Assembly (NCBI RefSeq): GCF_009797025.1
Contig: NZ_CP047027.1
Coordinates: forward strand, 1,054,001-1,118,000
Direction: 5' to 3'
DNA length: 64,000 nt
DNA from: Cellulophaga sp. L1A9
Lineage (GTDB): Bacteria > Bacteroidota > Bacteroidia > Flavobacteriales > Flavobacteriaceae
Numbering within the stretch: position 1 is the stretch's first letter; each line of letters begins with the position of its first letter. The position numbers were made by a program, and so were the translations under genes. The notes below the pieces were generated by a model, which saw only the letters and a list, made by a program, of their open reading frames with translations, did no database searches and was not told where the DNA came from. This document shows positions 51,641 through 61,330 of the stretch, piece by piece.

Positions 51641-52406
51641 AGCATTCATTTTATTTCTATTCTTATCCACACTTGCCTTTGGTCAGTTTACCATTCCAGA
51701 CAAACCAAGCGTACAGGAAGGGGTATATGACTATATAGCGCTATTATCTACTTCACAAAAGAACAACTTAGTACAAAAGTTAAAAAATTACGCAGACAGT
51801 ACCTCAACACAAATAGTGGTGGTTATTATTGCCACTACAAAAGGAGAAGAAATTAATTATCTGGGCGCACAATGGGGTCAGAAATGGGGCATAGGACAGC
51901 GTGACACGGATAACGGAATCCTGGTTATCCTTGCCAAAGACGATCGTAAAGTTGCTATCAATACAGGGTATGGCGTAGAAGGTTCTCTTACCGATGCCAT
52001 GTCTAAACGGATCATAGAACAAATTATCATTCCTGAATTTAAAACTGGCGATTATTACAGCGGACTAAACAAAGGTGCAGATGCTATTTTCAGTGTTTTA
52101 ACCGGAGAATTTCAAGAAGACAGAACGTTTAACAATACCTCTTTCCCTTTTCAAAATCTATTCCCATTTGTTATTTTCATCGTAATTATTATCATCTTAT
52201 CTAATAAGAACAAAAGAAATGGCGGCGGCAAAAATGGCGGCAATAATTCTGGAGGCTTCAGTATTTGGGATGCTATCATATTGAGTAACATGGGACGTGG
52301 CGGCCATAGTTCCGGAGGAGGCTTCGGTAGTGGCGGAGGCGGTGGTTTTGGCGGAGGCTTCGGAGGTGGAGGCTTTGGCGGAGGCGGTGCTTCTGGAGGT
52401 TGGTAA
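51621..52406 (+). CDS. TPM-domain protein, secreted, glycine-rich tail
   Basis: A membrane-anchored TPM protein of 261 residues (from the ATG at 51621, MKFLKDKAFILFLFLSTLAF; an ATG at 51609 adds 4 residues). The signal peptide is followed by a TPM domain at about 20-155 (PDKPSVQEGVYDYIALLS), a membrane helix at about 170-190 (FPFVIFIVIIIILSNKNK), and a tail of glycine-rich repeats ending in GGGGASGGW. This is the YgcG-type architecture. It is the last gene of the cluster. The glycine tail is cytoplasmic if the helix is topologically normal. Confidence 0.9.
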   Translation: MKFLKDKAFILFLFLSTLAFGQFTIPDKPSVQEGVYDYIALLSTSQKNNLVQKLKNYADSTSTQIVVVIIATTKGEEINYLGAQWGQKWGIGQRDTDNGILVILAKDDRKVAINTGYGVEGSLTDAMSKRIIEQIIIPEFKTGDYYSGLNKGADAIFSVLTGEFQEDRTFNNTSFPFQNLFPFVIFIVIIIILSNKNKRNGGGKNGGNNSGGFSIWDAIILSNMGRGGHSSGGGFGSGGGGGFGGGFGGGGFGGGGASGGW

Positions 52407-52466
52407 TCTTAACTTCAAAAAAAGCAACCTTTCCTTATAATTTGTATCTTTAAAAAAATCCTACTT

Positions 52467-52934
52467 ATGTATAAAACAATAACAGTACTTTTATTATCCC
52501 TTTTTCTTGTGCAATGCGAAAGCAGTACCGAATCTACTACAACAGACTGTAGCGCAGAGACCTGCTTATCCAATAACTTTAAGATGATCATCATTGATGA
52601 AGCTTCCGGTGCTAATTTAATAGAAAACGGAACCTATACCGCTTCAAATATTACCATTTTTGACGAAGATAGTATGAATGCAGCTTTTTCTGTAAATGCT
52701 ACCGAAGAAACTCCAGGCATATACTTATCAATAGACATCCTAGAAAGTCAAGAAAAAAGCTATACCGTTAATTTAAAGACTGATGCTTTTTTTACGATGG
52801 ATATGTTTATAGAAAAAACCGGTGAAGGTAGTGTCTGTTGCGGGATTGATACTGAAATAGACAGCATTTCTGTAAGTGGCTCAACGAGTGAAATAGATAT
52901 AGCAAATAAAACAGTTACAGTCTTCATTCTCTAG
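52467..52934 (+). CDS. Uncharacterised lipoprotein
   Basis: A 155-residue lipoprotein (lipobox LFLVQC, cysteine 17) not recognised as a known family. The mature part is rich in threonine and serine, with beta-like strands, and has scattered cysteines: C28 and C33 (CSAETC) and a CC pair near 123-124 (SVCCGID), which could form disulfides. A -7-like TATCTTTA lies at 52445-52452. A strong terminator follows shared with der. Confidence 0.7.
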   Translation: MYKTITVLLLSLFLVQCESSTESTTTDCSAETCLSNNFKMIIIDEASGANLIENGTYTASNITIFDEDSMNAAFSVNATEETPGIYLSIDILESQEKSYTVNLKTDAFFTMDMFIEKTGEGSVCCGIDTEIDSISVSGSTSEIDIANKTVTVFIL

Positions 52935-52954
52935 CAACATAATGTAAACCATAA

Positions 52955-52995
52955 AAAAGAGGGCTAAATTCTATAATAGAATCTAGCCCTCTTTT
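52955..52995. terminator. Bidirectional terminator
   Basis: Stem of 11 bp (52955-52965 with 52985-52995) plus inner pairing (aattcta/tagaat). It lies between the convergent lipoprotein gene and der. Confidence 0.9.
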
Positions 52996-53018
52996 AAGTT
53001 TTCAGCTTTTAGTACCGC

Positions 53019-54326
53019 TTACTTTTTACGCATAAATATAGAAATAGGCACTCCAGAGAAATCAAAACTCTCTCTAAGCTTATTTTCTAAGAAACGCTTA
53101 TACGGATCCCTTACATATTGTGGCAAGTTACAGAAAAATGCAAACTGCGGATATGGCGTTGGTAATTGTGTACAAAACTTAATTTTTACATATTTACCCT
53201 TATACGCTGGTGGAGGATAATTCTCTATCAACGGAAGCATAATATCATTAAACTTACGCGTTTGAATTTTACGGCTTCTGTTTTCATATACTTGAACAGC
53301 CGTTTCAATCGCTTTAAAAATACGTTGCTTCGTTAACACAGACATAAACACAATAGGCACATCTATAAATGGTGCCATAGCTTCTTTTATCTTCTCTGTA
53401 TATTGCTTAATAGTATTGGTCTCTTTGTCTTCTACTAAATCCCACTTGTTTACAAGAATTACAATTCCCTTGTTGTTACGTTGGGCTAGCCAAAAGATAT
53501 TCTGTACCTGACCATCAAAACCACGCGTAGCATCTAAAATTATAATACACACATCTGAATGTTCAATAGCTCTAACAGAACGCATCACTGAGTAAAACTC
53601 AAGATCTTCATGCACCTTAGACTTTCTACGGATCCCCGCAGTATCTACTAGATTAAATTCAAAACCAAAACGATTATATTTCGTATCGATACTATCTCTA
53701 GTGGTACCTGCTACATCGGTAACAATATATCTTTCTTCACCAATTAAGGCATTTATAAAAGACGACTTCCCTGCATTTGGTCTCCCTACTACAGCAAATC
53801 TTGGTAATTCTTCATCTCTATTAGGCTCTTTCTCTGGCAAAACCTCTACTAAAGCATCTAATAAATCTCCTGTTCCCGATCCATTGGTACTCGCGATTGT
53901 AAAATAATCACCCAAACCTAAGGAATAGAATTCTACCGCGTCTTCTGCACGCTTGTTGTTATCTACTTTATTTACCGCTAATAAAACCGGCTTTTTTACT
54001 CTACGAAGTAAATTAGCAACATCCTCATCCATTCCCGTAATTCCGGTTTCCACGTCAACCATGAAAATAATAACATCCGCTTCATCGATAGCCAATTCTA
54101 CTTGCTTATCTATTTCTGCTTCAAAAACATCATCACTCCCTTTAACATATCCTCCAGTATCAATTACTGAAAACTCTCTTCCATTCCAGTCACTTTTGCC
54201 GTAATGACGGTCACGCGTAACCCCACTAACCGCATCAACAATAGCCTCTCTACGCTTTATTAATCGGTTAAAAAAAGTTGACTTACCTACGTTAGGTCTC
54301 CCTACAATGGCTACAATAGCACTCAT
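53019..54326 (-). CDS. der: Ribosome biogenesis GTPase Der
   Basis: GTPase needed for 50S assembly, with two tandem G domains and a C-terminal KH-like domain; 435 residues. The first G1 motif GRPNVGKST lies at 8-16 and the second GRPNAGKSS near 180. DTGG and NKVD motifs follow in each. The C-terminal domain ([21 protein letters not shown]) is normal. The ATG is clear. Downstream is a shared terminator. Confidence 0.98.
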   Translation of the reverse strand: MSAIVAIVGRPNVGKSTFFNRLIKRREAIVDAVSGVTRDRHYGKSDWNGREFSVIDTGGYVKGSDDVFEAEIDKQVELAIDEADVIIFMVDVETGITGMDEDVANLLRRVKKPVLLAVNKVDNNKRAEDAVEFYSLGLGDYFTIASTNGSGTGDLLDALVEVLPEKEPNRDEELPRFAVVGRPNAGKSSFINALIGEERYIVTDVAGTTRDSIDTKYNRFGFEFNLVDTAGIRRKSKVHEDLEFYSVMRSVRAIEHSDVCIIILDATRGFDGQVQNIFWLAQRNNKGIVILVNKWDLVEDKETNTIKQYTEKIKEAMAPFIDVPIVFMSVLTKQRIFKAIETAVQVYENRSRKIQTRKFNDIMLPLIENYPPPAYKGKYVKIKFCTQLPTPYPQFAFFCNLPQYVRDPYKRFLENKLRESFDFSGVPISIFMRKK

Positions 54327-54491
54327 ACTTCGTAATTTTGCTGCAAAAGTACTATTATTTATTGAAGAAAAATGATATCTTCTCTACCTAAATAGCTGTT
54401 ACTGTGAAATTAGGGAAAAGAAAAATGTAACGATCTATGAAAATTTGAGATATATTTAGTCCCAAACTCGTTTAAAAATTATAAGATACCA

Positions 54492-54986
54492 GTGAAAACG
54501 CTTCCAAATACTATCGTTTTAAGACCTCGCTTTCAACTAGAGTTAGATGCTAGTGCTGAGAAATTACTGTCTAATTTTGAAAATTTAGCTTTTCAATCCA
54601 TTATCTGTAAACGTATGGATGAGCACGTTTTTTTAAAATTTAAACCGAAGGAGCATCACTTTTGGTCGCCACAATTACACTTAGAAATCATTACAAGTGA
54701 AGATAAAAAAACCACTAAACTTTATGGTGTTTTTGGCCCTAACCCAACTCTATGGACCTTTTTTATGTTTCTGCATTTTGGTATCGCCACCTTATTTATT
54801 GTATTATCTATTTGGGCCTATTCAAGTTTTGCGCTAAATAAGTCCTACGGATTTCAAGTAGGACTCATGATTCTTATGATTGTACTTTGGTTTGCCTTCT
54901 ATGCTTTTGGCCGGATAGGAAAAAGAAAAGGAAGACCACAAATGCAAGAGCTGTATGATCTTATGGAACAGACGCTAAACAAATAA
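54492..54986 (+). CDS. Small two-helix membrane protein, GTG start
   Basis: A 164-residue protein of unknown family starting with GTG. The N-terminal half is soluble (beta-rich, SPQLHLEIITSEDKKTTKLYG), then two membrane helices at about 88-112 and 118-138, then a basic tail with GRIGKRKGRPQMQE. No in-frame ATG precedes the beta-rich region. A -7-like TATATTTA lies near 54451-54458. A hairpin follows, shared with the convergent choice-of-anchor I gene. Confidence 0.7.
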   Translation: MKTLPNTIVLRPRFQLELDASAEKLLSNFENLAFQSIICKRMDEHVFLKFKPKEHHFWSPQLHLEIITSEDKKTTKLYGVFGPNPTLWTFFMFLHFGIATLFIVLSIWAYSSFALNKSYGFQVGLMILMIVLWFAFYAFGRIGKRKGRPQMQELYDLMEQTLNK

Positions 54987-55014
54987 TCCCTAAGCTTTTT
55001 AAAACTTAGGGATT
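54985..55014. terminator. Hairpin between convergent genes
   Basis: Perfect 10-bp stem (54985-54994 with 55005-55014), with a 10-base loop. The T run is poor on the plus strand and moderate on the minus strand. Confidence 0.6.
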
Positions 55015-55035
55015 GTAAAACTAATTTATCTTCTT

Positions 55036-56556
55036 CTATTTAATCTCATAAATAGCTACGGTATTAGAAACCTCATTTGTAACAACCACAAGATTTTCAC
55101 CCGTAGGGCTATCTTTTGCTGCTATGGTTAACAAGCCTTCGGGTGCTACATCATTTGTATCTAATAACCATTCTAGAAACTGCGGACTCGTAGGATTAGA
55201 AATATCATAAACCATAACGCCACCTGCTCTTTCAAGACCTACAAATAATAAGGTTGAGTTTCCAATTTTTAAAGTAGTTACTGATTCTGGTTCAGCACCT
55301 TTATCATCACTTCTGCCATCAGCTTCTCCTTCATCTGCATTGAAGAATGATGGGTTGATATCAAATGTAGTACGTCCTATTTCATCTGCACTATCATACA
55401 CCAAAGTTCCTGATGTATTCCAAATTGAAAAGGACCTAGCGCCATACCCATAAATTTTATCAAAATCGCCATCACCATCAAGATCACCATTGGCCGTAGT
55501 AATTTTTAATCGCCCTAAATTTTCATCTAACTGTAATTCTGCAGCATTAGGGAAAACTGTTGGGTCTAAGGTCAAATCCTTTACACGTTCTTCTTCAGAA
55601 TAGCCATCATAATCTCTAGAATCTCCTTCATTGGCGGTAATGATATATTCCATTTCATCAATAGTTGCAAATGCAATGGCATCTGGCATATAGAAGCTCA
55701 ATACCGGCCAGTTTTTAAAATTCCCTAAAACATCATCTTTATTACTCGCATCCATAGTATTTTCTGGAAGAGAAAAATCTTTTGTCCCTAATCCAAATAC
55801 ATCGGTAATTGTTTTTGCTGCTAAATTTACAACGGCAATTCCGTTATTTTCTTGTAAGGTAATGTAAGCGTATTTGCTATCATCAGAGACCGCAATATAC
55901 TCAGGCTCTACATCTTGAGCGATACTCGCATTAGGACCGAAAACTCTAAAATTATTCCCTATTGCAGATGCGCTAAAAGAGGTGAAAAATAAGGTGTTAA
56001 TTTCATTTCTTTCAATATTTATGATAGAGACAGAACCTTCTGGGTCTACTGTATAATCATCATTAGGCTCTCCTTCATTAGCAGAAATTAAATAGGTACC
56101 ATCAGGAGAAAAGGCTACCATATCTGGTAACGCGCCAACGGTATATAAAGTTATTAAGTTTTGAGAAGTAGTATCATAGGTTTGAATGGTCCCATTGGAT
56201 TGCTTATTGGTATTTTCTACCGCTACCGCAACCACGCCATCATGAACCGCAACGCTATTTGGAACACCTGTAAGGATAATTGATGTTAATTTAACCGCAG
56301 AAGAAGGTACCGATATATCCCAAACGGATACTTCTGATTGCACAGGATTTACAACAAATAATTTTTTAGTGCTAGGATCAAAAGCACTGATCTCTGAAAA
56401 CCCTTCGTCTCCAGAGCCATTTGAGAATCCTCCGATTTTTGTAAATTGTAAAGCAGATACATCTATATCCGCATCACCACCATGTCCTACGTGATCTTTA
56501 ATACAAGAAGTTAGTAAAAGCCCTCCAAAAAGAGCAACTAAAGTAAATTTTTTCAT
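55036..56556 (-). CDS. Choice-of-anchor I lipoprotein (beta-propeller)
   Basis: A 506-residue lipoprotein (cysteine 18, LLLTSC). The remainder is a beta-propeller with blades such as SVAVHDGVVAVAVENTNKQ, VAFSPDGTYLISANEGEPND, and YIITANEGDSRDYDGYSEE. The segments GEPNDDYTVDPEGSV and GDSRDY are typical of choice-of-anchor I domain proteins (related to mesenchyme-specific cell surface glycoprotein-like). Many aspartates may bind calcium. No catalytic motif. Function unknown. Confidence 0.87.
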   Translation of the reverse strand: MKKFTLVALFGGLLLTSCIKDHVGHGGDADIDVSALQFTKIGGFSNGSGDEGFSEISAFDPSTKKLFVVNPVQSEVSVWDISVPSSAVKLTSIILTGVPNSVAVHDGVVAVAVENTNKQSNGTIQTYDTTSQNLITLYTVGALPDMVAFSPDGTYLISANEGEPNDDYTVDPEGSVSIINIERNEINTLFFTSFSASAIGNNFRVFGPNASIAQDVEPEYIAVSDDSKYAYITLQENNGIAVVNLAAKTITDVFGLGTKDFSLPENTMDASNKDDVLGNFKNWPVLSFYMPDAIAFATIDEMEYIITANEGDSRDYDGYSEEERVKDLTLDPTVFPNAAELQLDENLGRLKITTANGDLDGDGDFDKIYGYGARSFSIWNTSGTLVYDSADEIGRTTFDINPSFFNADEGEADGRSDDKGAEPESVTTLKIGNSTLLFVGLERAGGVMVYDISNPTSPQFLEWLLDTNDVAPEGLLTIAAKDSPTGENLVVVTNEVSNTVAIYEIK

Positions 56557-56642
56557 TGTTTTGGTTGTTTATGTATAACAACCAAAAATGCAGCTCTTGT
56601 GTAACTTAGGCGTAAACTAAAGAATAAACAAAGGTTAAGAAC

Positions 56643-57530
56643 CTAGCCTTGATTGTATCCAAAACGTTTTAACTGATTAGCATTGCTTCTCCAGTTCTTA
56701 TTTACTTTTACATACAGCTCTAAATGCACTTGCTTATCAAAGAAGATTTCTAGATCTTTTCTTGACTCTACACCTACTCTTTTTAAAGCAGCACCTTTAT
56801 GACCAATAATGATTCCTTTTTGAGATTCGCGCTCTACCATAATCACAGATCGCATTCTAATAATTTTATCATCCTCAAAAAACTCCTCGGTATCTATTTC
56901 TACAGAATAAGGAATTTCTTTTTTGTAGTTCTGTAATATTTTCTCTCTAATAGTTTCATTTACGAAGAAACGTTCTGGCTTATCTGTTAATTGATCTTTA
57001 GGATAAAACGCAGGAGAAACAGGCAGTAATTCTAAAATACGAAGGAATACTTCTTTTACATTAAAATTCTGTAATGCACTTATCGGGTGTATTTCTGCTG
57101 TTGGCAATTGCTCATGCCAGTATTGTACTTGCTCTTCTAAAATACCTTGCTCAGAGACATCAATCTTATTTAATAATAAAAGTACCGGAATTTTGCTATT
57201 CTTTAGTTTTTCAAAGAAACGCTCATCTTTCAATGCTTTTTCGCCTATTTCTACCATGTAGATCAGGATATCTGCATCTTCGAAAGCCGACTTCACAAAA
57301 TCCATCATAGAAGACTGTAGCTCGTAAGCAGGTTTGATAATTCCAGGAGTATCCGATAAAATCATCTGAAAATCGTCCCCATTAACAATTCCTAAAATAC
57401 GGTGTCTTGTGGTTTGTGCTTTGGAGGTGATAATAGATAATTTCTCACCCACAAAGGCATTCATCAATGTAGATTTCCCCACATTAGGATTTCCAATAAT
57501 ATTTACAAAACCAGCTTTATGATCTGCCAT
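56643..57530 (-). CDS. era: GTPase Era
   Basis: GTPase for 30S subunit maturation and 16S processing; 295 residues is normal. G1 motif GNPNVGKST at about 12-20, DTPG near 59, NKID near 121, and a C-terminal KH domain with IIGHKGAALKRVG. The ATG at 57530 is the normal start. The neighbouring gene 57579-59060 is on the same strand with a 48-base gap. Confidence 0.98.
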   Translation of the reverse strand: MADHKAGFVNIIGNPNVGKSTLMNAFVGEKLSIITSKAQTTRHRILGIVNGDDFQMILSDTPGIIKPAYELQSSMMDFVKSAFEDADILIYMVEIGEKALKDERFFEKLKNSKIPVLLLLNKIDVSEQGILEEQVQYWHEQLPTAEIHPISALQNFNVKEVFLRILELLPVSPAFYPKDQLTDKPERFFVNETIREKILQNYKKEIPYSVEIDTEEFFEDDKIIRMRSVIMVERESQKGIIIGHKGAALKRVGVESRKDLEIFFDKQVHLELYVKVNKNWRSNANQLKRFGYNQG

Positions 57531-57578
57531 TTTACTATTTTAACATTTAAAAGTACAAAGGTAGCTTATTGTACTTCT

Positions 57579-59060
57579 TTAATTCATAAGAAAACCTAAA
57601 ATTAAGTACAGGACTACTGTAATTCCTCCGCCAATTAAAGCATAAGGCAACTGTGTATTTACATGATCTATATGATCACTTGCCGATGCCATAGACGAAA
57701 TAATTGAGGTATCTGATATTGGAGAACAGTGGTCTCCAAAAATACCACCCCCCAAAGTTGCTGCTATGACAAGCGTTAAAGGTGCACCATGCACTTCCGC
57801 CATGGGTACAGCAATAGCCATCATTATAGCAAAAGTACCCCATGAAGTACCTGTAGAAAAAGCTATAAATGAACTAATTATAAAAATAATTGCCGGTAAA
57901 AATTCTGGTGACAACCAATCTCTTGACCATTCTGCAACAAAAGCTCCCGTTCCTAATTGATTACAGGCATCACCAATAGCAAAGGCTAACAGCATTAATA
58001 ATGCTAATGGCATTAACTCACTTATTCCTTTTAAAACCAAATCGATCATTTCTTTGGTCTTCATTATTTTTTGAGATCTATACATGATCATAGCCACCAG
58101 AATAGCGGTAAGTACCGCATACAACACAGATGATGATCCTGAGCCTTTCCCTATTGCTTGAAAAACATGATCTGAAAAGGAAGTAGCATTCTCCACAGCA
58201 CTCCACCCTGTATAGACTAAATTAATAGGCATCATAAAAACCATTGTTGCTAATGGTACGATCATATTATACGCCCTTGCCTCTATACCTTCTTTTGGAG
58301 CCAAAGAAGTTACCTCACTAGAAAGCATGGGTTTAGAATTATCATTTAACAACTTTCCTGTTTCTCTAGTTCTCTTCTCCGCCTTAGCCATCGGGCCAAT
58401 ATCTTTTTTAGTCAAAATCACTATAAAAACAATGGCAATAGCCAATATAGGGTAGAAATTATACAGAATAGAAGATAGCAATAAGCCAAAAGGATTATCT
58501 AAACCCTGTGTAACTAACAAGCCCATTATAAAAGCTCCCCAAGCATTAAAAGGAATTAAAATGGAGGAAGGGGCAGAACTAGAATCGGCGATATACGCCA
58601 ACTTCTCTCTTGGTATTTTCAATTTATCAAAAACTGGTCTGTACAGGGTTCCTACCGTTAAAGAGCTAATGCTTGTTTCTACAAACAATAATAAGCCTGT
58701 AATCAATGCTAACAACTGCACCACTACTCTACTATAGCCTTTTTGCTTTTTTTCAAAATAAAGAATTACTTTATTTAGCTGATTTATAAAACCTTCTACC
58801 CCTTTGGAGTATTGAATAAATAATAGTAATGCCCCTACAAGGGCACTAAACATTATTGTTCTTGTATTGCCTTCAGATTTAAAAACATTTACCATACCCT
58901 CTATGGTTGCTAATGTTCCTGTGAGCACATTCCAATCACTCATGATGACCCAAGAAAACCATATTCCGAAAAGCAAGGCTATATATACTTGTTTTGTTTT
59001 AAGCGCTAAGACAATCGCAATAACAGGTGGCAAAATTGAAAGTAAGCCGTAGTTTTCCAT
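57579..59060 (-). CDS. Na+/H+ antiporter, NhaC family
   Basis: Integral membrane antiporter-type protein of 493 residues, with about 11 hydrophobic segments. The start was set at 59060 (MENYGLLSILPPVIAIVLAL), the usual NhaC-type beginning, in place of an ATG 24 codons further upstream. Conserved NhaC features include ATLGGGIFGDHCSPISDTSI near the C-terminus. Exchange of sodium for protons is the family role, although some members carry other substrates. No clear operon partner. Confidence 0.9.
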   Translation of the reverse strand: MENYGLLSILPPVIAIVLALKTKQVYIALLFGIWFSWVIMSDWNVLTGTLATIEGMVNVFKSEGNTRTIMFSALVGALLLFIQYSKGVEGFINQLNKVILYFEKKQKGYSRVVVQLLALITGLLLFVETSISSLTVGTLYRPVFDKLKIPREKLAYIADSSSAPSSILIPFNAWGAFIMGLLVTQGLDNPFGLLLSSILYNFYPILAIAIVFIVILTKKDIGPMAKAEKRTRETGKLLNDNSKPMLSSEVTSLAPKEGIEARAYNMIVPLATMVFMMPINLVYTGWSAVENATSFSDHVFQAIGKGSGSSSVLYAVLTAILVAMIMYRSQKIMKTKEMIDLVLKGISELMPLALLMLLAFAIGDACNQLGTGAFVAEWSRDWLSPEFLPAIIFIISSFIAFSTGTSWGTFAIMMAIAVPMAEVHGAPLTLVIAATLGGGIFGDHCSPISDTSIISSMASASDHIDHVNTQLPYALIGGGITVVLYLILGFLMN

Positions 59061-59187
59061 AAATAAGTGTTTTGTAATAGGGTGGTTTTTTAAACCCGTA
59101 CAAAATAGTAAGATTTTAAGTAAGGAGCTCACAAATACCCCAATTTAAGTGCTTATCAAAAATTTTTAATATTTATTTCAAATAAAG

Positions 59188-59218
59188 TTTGGTGAATAGC
59201 AAAAAGTAACTATCTTTG
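59188..59218 (+). promoter_or_regulatory. tRNA-fMet promoter
   Basis: TTTG (59188-59191) then 19 bases then TATCTTTG (59211-59218), a textbook Bacteroidota promoter. The predicted start is about 70 bases before the tRNA. Confidence 0.85.
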
Positions 59219-59291
59219 CAGCCTGAAATATATCAGTCAGTAGTTATGAACTGAAAGTTAAAAGCTAAGAAGATCGTTTCAAAAACCCATA

Positions 59292-59365
<74 letters not shown>

Positions 59366-59373
59366 CTAGAAAC

Positions 59374-59405
59374 AAAAGCCTTTCAGGAAACTGAGAGGCT
59401 TTTTT
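59374..59405 (+). terminator. tRNA-fMet terminator
   Basis: Thirteen-base arms with one G-U pair (59374-59386 with 59391-59403) and a run of T. It directly follows the tRNA. Confidence 0.88.
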
Positions 59406-59489
59406 CATGGTATTTATTTAGCAAATTTGTAGCCCTAGCTTAGCCTATTAGAAATAGCAACGCTTTGGCACTGTAGGAATTATAAAACA

Positions 59490-59517
59490 AAAAGCCACTT
59501 CTTCCGAAGTGGCTTTT
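59490..59517 (-). terminator. Terminator of oleate hydratase gene
   Basis: Perfect 12-bp stem (59490-59501 with 59506-59517) with a 4-base loop; T-rich on the minus strand. It lies 31 bases beyond the stop codon. The region 59406-59489 holds nothing else recognisable. Confidence 0.85.
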
Positions 59518-59547
59518 ACAGTATAGTGAGCTTCTTTCACTTTACAA

Positions 59548-61122
59548 TTATGCAAATGATTTGATCACAGAATCTAAAAGTACTTTAGGTGATTTATCAT
59601 GTTTCGTGATTTTAGGAATTTCACGATCAATATTTAATAATTGATATACGGCCGTTTGTGCTGCTCTTACCGAATACTCTACCGTAAAGACCACATCATC
59701 CGGAATTTCTACAAACTGACTTACAAAAGCCAAATTTTTAGAACTTGCTGGTACTGGTTTTGGTCTATCACTATTTGCGCGTGGCATAAACATAGACGTA
59801 ATGTATGGCATTCTACAAGGCACACAAATAGCACCTTCAAAGACACTGTCATCAAAATTAAAGTGGCCTGCTAGTTCTGTTAGTATTTCCTGCCCATTGC
59901 ATTCAATCATGGTTTTTGGTACAAAATCTCCTACTCGGTTTCCATATAAGGAATACCCCCATAAGATAAAGACATCATCTGGCTGCCCTATAAAGTGCGG
60001 CTGATTGTAAAGTACAATAGACATTAACCAATTAGAGTCTTTAAAAGTTACCAAACCACCGGTACCTGCTTTGTTGCCTGACATTTTTTCTAACTTATCA
60101 AAGAAGTCAGATTTTTTGAAGGTAACAGTAAATGATTCCCAGAAAGATTCTGGAATACTTGAATTAAAAGGTGCTGGATTTCCAAAATCTGGTCTCCCTT
60201 TTGCTAATTTCTCCCAAAGCGTCCACCCCTTACTATCTGCTTTTGTTTTTTTCACTGGTGCATGTTCCATAGAACCTGTACTAGAAGCATCAACCATAGA
60301 ACCATTTTGAAAAATAACAAGATCATCTGGAGCAACAGCCACCTGTTTCGCTCCTTTTGGCCCAATAACGCTTACCGAAGTCACCGTTACTTTTCCATCT
60401 ATATCTTCAACAGCTATGTCATCAACAGTAGTCGCTAATTCAAAATTAACCCCTTTTTCTTGAAGCCATGCTTGTAATGGGCGTACCAAAGAGTCATACT
60501 GATTGTATTCCGTTCTTTTTACTCCTGCAAGAGTATTAATTCTTGGAAACTCATTCATAAAACGATGTAGATATCTCTTAAACTCTACTGCACTATGCCA
60601 AGGTTCAAAAGCAAATGTTGTTTGCCACATGTACCAAAAGTTAGTGGTGAAAAATTCTGGCGACAACCAATCCGTAATTTTCGATGTTCCTAGTTTTTCT
60701 TCGGATGCTTCTAATAAGGTAAGAAACTCCAACCTATCATGCATGGTAAAATTCATGGTAGCCGTATCTACAATATGACGGTTCTTATCTACCAAACGCG
60801 CTTGAGAATGCGCTATATGTTTTTTATTAAAGGCTATAGTTTCCTCTTTTACAGACATGCCTTTATTATGAATGGAAGGGATATCTTGAAATAAACCCCA
60901 AAAACATTCGTAAGCATCTGTGGTAAGCATTCTACCTCCACGAAGCGAATAACTCCCATCTTCAAGTCTTGCCCCATCTAAGCAACCTCCCAAAGTAGGG
61001 AGCTTTTCAAAAATAGTAATTTGAGAACCTAACATTCCTCCATCTCTTATCATAAATGCTGCGGCTGCTAATGAACCCAATCCTCCACCCAAACAATAGG
61101 CTTTTATAGTATTAGTTGACAT
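59548..61122 (-). CDS. Oleate hydratase (FAD, MCRA-type)
   Basis: FAD-dependent fatty acid hydratase of 524 residues, adding water to unsaturated fatty acids such as oleate. The FAD-binding glycine motif GGGLGSLAAAAF lies at about 12-23. Further MCRA features include GGRMLTTDAYECFWGLF (about 62-78), KITDWLSPEFFTTNFWYMWQ (within 148-170) and LHRFMNEFPRINTLAGV. It has no signal peptide. It stands alone between two hairpins and has a -7-like element TACCTTTA near 61155-61162. It may protect the cell against toxic unsaturated fatty acids. Confidence 0.96.
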   Translation of the reverse strand: MSTNTIKAYCLGGGLGSLAAAAFMIRDGGMLGSQITIFEKLPTLGGCLDGARLEDGSYSLRGGRMLTTDAYECFWGLFQDIPSIHNKGMSVKEETIAFNKKHIAHSQARLVDKNRHIVDTATMNFTMHDRLEFLTLLEASEEKLGTSKITDWLSPEFFTTNFWYMWQTTFAFEPWHSAVEFKRYLHRFMNEFPRINTLAGVKRTEYNQYDSLVRPLQAWLQEKGVNFELATTVDDIAVEDIDGKVTVTSVSVIGPKGAKQVAVAPDDLVIFQNGSMVDASSTGSMEHAPVKKTKADSKGWTLWEKLAKGRPDFGNPAPFNSSIPESFWESFTVTFKKSDFFDKLEKMSGNKAGTGGLVTFKDSNWLMSIVLYNQPHFIGQPDDVFILWGYSLYGNRVGDFVPKTMIECNGQEILTELAGHFNFDDSVFEGAICVPCRMPYITSMFMPRANSDRPKPVPASSKNLAFVSQFVEIPDDVVFTVEYSVRAAQTAVYQLLNIDREIPKITKHDKSPKVLLDSVIKSFA

Positions 61123-61270
61123 CTTTTTGAATTTTAATTAAACTAAATTATAGTTAAAGGTAGGAAGGTAAATAGCCCTAAAGCCTGATATAAGTCATGT
61201 TGACCGATTATTAGCAACAATTTATGATTGGGGTTTTAGCCGTCTAAAAACGGTTAGGCGTTTATATAAA

Positions 61271-61299
61271 AAAAGCCACTCGGTTGGAGTGGCTTTTTT
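61271..61299 (-). terminator. Terminator of thermonuclease-like gene
   Basis: Stem of 11 bp (61271-61281 with 61287-61297) with a 5-base loop and T-rich sequence on the minus strand. The same stem sequence, AAAAGCCACT with AGTGGCTTTT, is seen at 59490-59517. Confidence 0.85.
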
Positions 61300-61330
61300 G
61301 TTTTAGAAAATAGATGCTTAGATAGTATTA

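Noticed and set aside
52197..52427. 76-codon minus-strand frame opposite the glycine-rich TPM tail
   Set aside because: It is the antisense of a glycine-rich repeat (alanine/serine-rich shadow) with no independent support.
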